From NCBI GenBank assembly GCA_022072225.1, contig JAJVIC010000009.1:1168482-1232481 (forward strand): DNA of 64,000 nucleotides. The letters run 5' to 3'. Below, piece by piece: positions 61,549 through 64,000 of this stretch. The translations under genes and the position numbers were made by a program. The stretch is from Bacteroidia bacterium. GTDB lineage: Bacteria; Bacteroidota; Bacteroidia; SXHM01. Within the stretch, counting starts at the first letter, position 1; every line of letters starts with the position of its first letter. Below the pieces are notes generated by a model that saw only the letters and a list, made by a program, of their open reading frames with translations, made no database searches and was not told the origin of the DNA.

Positions 61549-61597
61549 CCATAGTCCATGGTATTTTTATGGCTAAACTATTGACGGTGGACTATGG
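61549..61597. repeat. CCATAGTCCA/TGGACTATGG inverted repeat at the rlmD stop
   Basis: Perfect 10-bp arms (61549-61558, 61588-61597). The right arm contains the rlmD stop codon, so the word repeat forms the last residues and probably the terminator of that gene. Same word as 34532-34556. Confidence 0.75.
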
Positions 61598-63022
61598 GTT
61601 TTTTACAAGTGCCACAACATTTTCCACATGGTGCGTATGCGGAAACATATCTACAGGCTGTACTTTTACAACTTTGTACTTTTCCGAAAGCCAGGCGATA
61701 TCCCTTGCCTGTGTTGCTGGATTGCAACTTACGTACACAATTTTCCGAGGTTCAATTTCCATGATGCGTTTTACTACATCTTCGTGCATTCCTGCCCTTG
61801 GCGGGTCGGTGATAATTACATCCGGTTTTCCGTTTTCTTGCACAAACTCAGGTGAAAGCACATCTTTCATGTCACCGGCAAAAAATGAAGTGTTCGTTAT
61901 GTTATTCAGCGCAGCATTTTCTTTCGCATCTTCAATTGCAGATGGTACGTATTCGATACCAACTACTTTTCGGGCTTTACCTGCAACAAAGCAAGCAATA
62001 CTGCCCGTTCCTGTGTAAAGGTCATAAACTAAGTCTGTAGTTTTTAACTCGGCAAACTCTGCAGCTATTTTATAAAGGTTGTAAGCTTGTTCTGTATTGG
62101 TCTGAAAAAATGATTTAGCACCTACTTTGAACCTGAGTTTTTCATTGTTTTCAAAGGCAGACATTCTTTCTGTGATAAAATCATTGCCTTTATAAACATG
62201 TACATCCAGATCATTAATGGTATCGTTGCGTTTGGTGTTAATTACGTATAGCAGCGAAGTTATTTCAGGGAAAGAAGCGGAAAGAAAACTTAAAAGTCCT
62301 TCTCGTTTCTCTTGGTCTTCTTTTGCAAAAATCACATTCACCATCAGCTCACCGGTTGAGGTGTTACGAATAATAATATTGCGGAGAAAGCCGGTTTGTT
62401 CGCGGGTGTTGAAGAATTCTAAACCGTTTTCTACTGCATGTTTTTTTACAGCATCACGAATTTTATTGGAAGGTTCGGGTTGAAGAAAACATTCTTTAAT
62501 ATCGAGGATTTTGTCAAACATTCCGGGAATATGAAAGCCCAATGCAGGACGATCGCCAAAATTTTCTCCAGACTTTATTTCTTCCTCCGTAAGCCACCCA
62601 CGATGTGAAAAAGTAAACTCTAATTTGTTGCGGTAGTAGTATTCACTAGCTGAACCGATGATTGGTTGTATTTCCGGATCGGAAATTTTTGCAAGCCTTT
62701 CAAGGCTGTCTTTTACCTGCTTTTGCTTGTAAAAAAGCTGGTACTCGTATTTCATGTTCTGCCATTTGCAGCCACCACAAACACCAAAGTGGTTGCATTT
62801 TGGTTCTGTTCGTTTTTCAGATAAAACATGAAAATGAATAGCACGCGCTTCTCTGTAGTTGCTCTTTTTTCGCGTTACCTGTAAATCAGCAACATCACCG
62901 GGAACAGCGTTGTCTACAAATAAAACCATATTTTCTACCCTGGCCAAAGCCTTGCCTTCGGCAGCAGCTTCCGTAATGGAAATTTTTTCCATGATTGGGA
63001 AATCTTTCTTTTTTGCGCGCAT
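61592..63022 (-). CDS. rlmD: 23S rRNA (uracil-5-)-methyltransferase, RumA/RlmD family
   Basis: 476 aa from the ATG at 63022. A TRAM domain (about 10-65) is followed by the iron-sulfur cysteines CNHFGVCGGCKWQNMKY, motif I VYDLYTGTGSIACFVAG, IITDPPRAGMHEDVV and the catalytic Cys in VYVSCNPATQARD. The exact uridine (747 or 1939 type) cannot be told from sequence. A TACTTTTG box ends 7 bp upstream of the ATG, so the mRNA may be leaderless. Confidence 0.92.
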   Translation of the reverse strand: MRAKKKDFPIMEKISITEAAAEGKALARVENMVLFVDNAVPGDVADLQVTRKKSNYREARAIHFHVLSEKRTEPKCNHFGVCGGCKWQNMKYEYQLFYKQKQVKDSLERLAKISDPEIQPIIGSASEYYYRNKLEFTFSHRGWLTEEEIKSGENFGDRPALGFHIPGMFDKILDIKECFLQPEPSNKIRDAVKKHAVENGLEFFNTREQTGFLRNIIIRNTSTGELMVNVIFAKEDQEKREGLLSFLSASFPEITSLLYVINTKRNDTINDLDVHVYKGNDFITERMSAFENNEKLRFKVGAKSFFQTNTEQAYNLYKIAAEFAELKTTDLVYDLYTGTGSIACFVAGKARKVVGIEYVPSAIEDAKENAALNNITNTSFFAGDMKDVLSPEFVQENGKPDVIITDPPRAGMHEDVVKRIMEIEPRKIVYVSCNPATQARDIAWLSEKYKVVKVQPVDMFPHTHHVENVVALVKNP

Positions 63023-63028
63023 GGGTGG

Positions 63029-63036
63029 CAAAAGTA
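63029..63036 (-). promoter_or_regulatory. -7 box (TACTTTTG) directly before rlmD
   Basis: Ends 6 bp before the ATG. No convincing -33 element. Confidence 0.4.
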
Positions 63037-63060
63037 GACAGAATAAAGTAAACGGGTAAT

Positions 63061-63465
63061 TTATTTTTCCAGAAAGGATTTCATCGGTTTCCAGTAATAA
63101 TCTTCCCAGCCTTGAGCATAATTAGCTGTTATATTTGCCGGTATGTTTTTGTGCGAAAATTGAAGTTCTGTACCATTTTCTTTTTTTATGAACACAAACT
63201 CGATAATTGAAAAATAATTTTTTCTCCATCCTTTGTCTGTTGTTTTCCAGAATTGTACAATTTTCTTTCCGGGAACAAGTTCTATATTCTTTCCTGTTAT
63301 ATAGCCTTCGTAAGCTGAAAAATCATCACCAATATTTTTGCCTATTATAGCCTTACTTCCTGTAAACGATGAATGTGTCTTTGAATCCATTAAAGCATTG
63401 TAAACTTCATGCGGTTCTGAGTTGAATTTAATGATTTGCTTGAAAGATATGGTCTTCATTGGCAT
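63061..63465 (-). CDS. SRPBCC (AHSA1/START-like) domain protein
   Basis: 134 aa. FNSEPHEVYNALMDSKTHSS, then GYITGKNIELVPGKKIVQFW and the C-terminal GWEDYYWKPMKSFLEK are the standard AHSA1-type SRPBCC pattern, a lipid- or ligand-binding cup. Role unknown. It may share a transcript with rlmD (38-bp gap). Confidence 0.85.
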   Translation of the reverse strand: MPMKTISFKQIIKFNSEPHEVYNALMDSKTHSSFTGSKAIIGKNIGDDFSAYEGYITGKNIELVPGKKIVQFWKTTDKGWRKNYFSIIEFVFIKKENGTELQFSHKNIPANITANYAQGWEDYYWKPMKSFLEK

Positions 63466-63557
63466 GGTTTTAGGAATACTTACAAAAGTATAATTTCCGT
63501 ATATCTATTTTGTTTTTACTAAAACTGTAATATATTTACTGCAAAATTCGCGCAAAA

Positions 63558-64000
63558 ATGAAATCCAAGAAGTTCTGCAATCTCTTTCTAATTGCAGTTT
63601 CAGTTGTATTTTCAATACCTGCTCTTGGTCAGGTATCGTCTCGTTCACAGGATATACTTGCTGTTACGATGTCAGCTGACATTACAGGAAAAAGCACAAC
63701 TAAATTAAATGTAGATGGAAAAAATATGTACAAATGGTTCGACTACCCTGAATCATATGGACATGTTTTAAGTGAAGTGGAGCAGAACGAATTAAATCAC
63801 CGAACGGATGAAGGCAAAGAGCGGGAATTAATTTTAAATACAATTTCAAAAGCAAATACATCAGCATTCTGTACTTCATTCGGGAAAATTACCTCATCCA
63901 TGAAAGATGGTTTTAAAGATTTAAAGGGTAGGTTCATAAATGAGTTAGTTTACAAAGTAAGCGAGTGTAATGAAAAGTTACCGGGAGCTTCAAAAGCTAC
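63558..64000 (+). CDS. Secreted protein, partial (C-terminus beyond window)
   Basis: Opens at the ATG 63558 with a signal peptide (KFCNLFLIAVSVVFSIPALG) and stays open to the window end (147 codons). The visible part (SADITGKSTTKLNVDGKN, then KMYKWFDYPESYGHVLSEVE-like) has no family I recognise. Not listed as a full reading frame because it is cut by the window edge. Confidence 0.6.
   Translation, partial: MKSKKFCNLFLIAVSVVFSIPALGQVSSRSQDILAVTMSADITGKSTTKLNVDGKNMYKWFDYPESYGHVLSEVEQNELNHRTDEGKERELILNTISKANTSAFCTSFGKITSSMKDGFKDLKGRFINELVYKVSECNEKLPGASKA

Overview
This 64 kb window is a chromosomal segment of a Bacteroidota bacterium, probably a Chitinophagales- or Sphingobacteriales-like lineage. 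The evidence is two very large secreted proteins with PKD or SprB repeats and a type IX secretion (gliding-motility-associated) C-terminal domain, a short primary sigma factor without region 1.1, DUF4290 and SiaB-type (DUF6272) proteins, and many promoters of the Bacteroidota form TTTG-N19-TAnnTTTG with little sign of Shine-Dalgarno sites. Several starts lie only a few bases after the TTTG box, so leaderless mRNAs look common.

Positions 1-35,500 are ordinary chromosome. They hold rpoD (partial), an HtrA protease, dapF-GNAT-mltG and a membrane protein. On the minus strand an eight-gene, start/stop-overlapping cell-surface sugar operon (6090-13896) carries asparagine synthase, polysaccharide deacetylase, formyltransferase, FdtA-like cupin, hexapeptide acyltransferase, two GT2 enzymes and a GT39-like membrane enzyme. 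After it come a 1210-aa adhesin-like protein, a SiaB-like protein, an aldehyde dehydrogenase next to a class-I glutamine amidotransferase, a vWA protein whose linker is made of in-frame palindromic repeats, a 42-bp tandem array, lnt, an 1165-aa Gly-rich/SprB protein, panB, an RluA-type synthase, metK behind a SAM-II-like riboswitch, der and era. Short palindromic word repeats fill gaps and have entered reading frames in several places.

Positions 35,622-57,953 are an integrative element of about 22.3 kb inserted in the 3' end of the initiator tRNA gene. The 16-bp tRNA end TGCCCCCGCTACAAAA is repeated at the far boundary. A tyrosine recombinase lies 194 bp inside the right end, and near-identical 23-bp candidate arm sites lie at both ends. 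From the right, the element carries integrase, phased 10-bp iterons, an excisionase-like HTH protein, a small protein, a DUF3987 primase-like ATPase, an RHH protein, an ankyrin protein flanked by hairpin-RNA units, and then one seven-gene operon (51,716-39,780): PLD-SNF2 helicase, Eco57I-like DNA methyltransferase, ABC-type ATPase, DUF4276 TOPRIM-like protein, AAA+ ATPase, 120-aa protein and GHKL ATPase. I infer this is an antiviral defence system. Its first half resembles helicase-methylase-ATPase systems; the AAA+/small/GHKL half does not match any system I can name. The left third has a nuclease cassette (PD-(D/E)XK-DUF5655, 80-aa protein, GIY-YIG) between 155-bp direct repeats, and about 2 kb packed with structured, promoter-preceded, multi-copy candidate small RNAs.

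Positions 57,955-64,000 return to chromosome: the displaced tRNA terminator, DUF4290, ahcY (which with metK covers two steps of the SAM cycle), a methyltransferase, a small membrane protein, rlmD/rumA, an SRPBCC protein and the start of a secreted protein.
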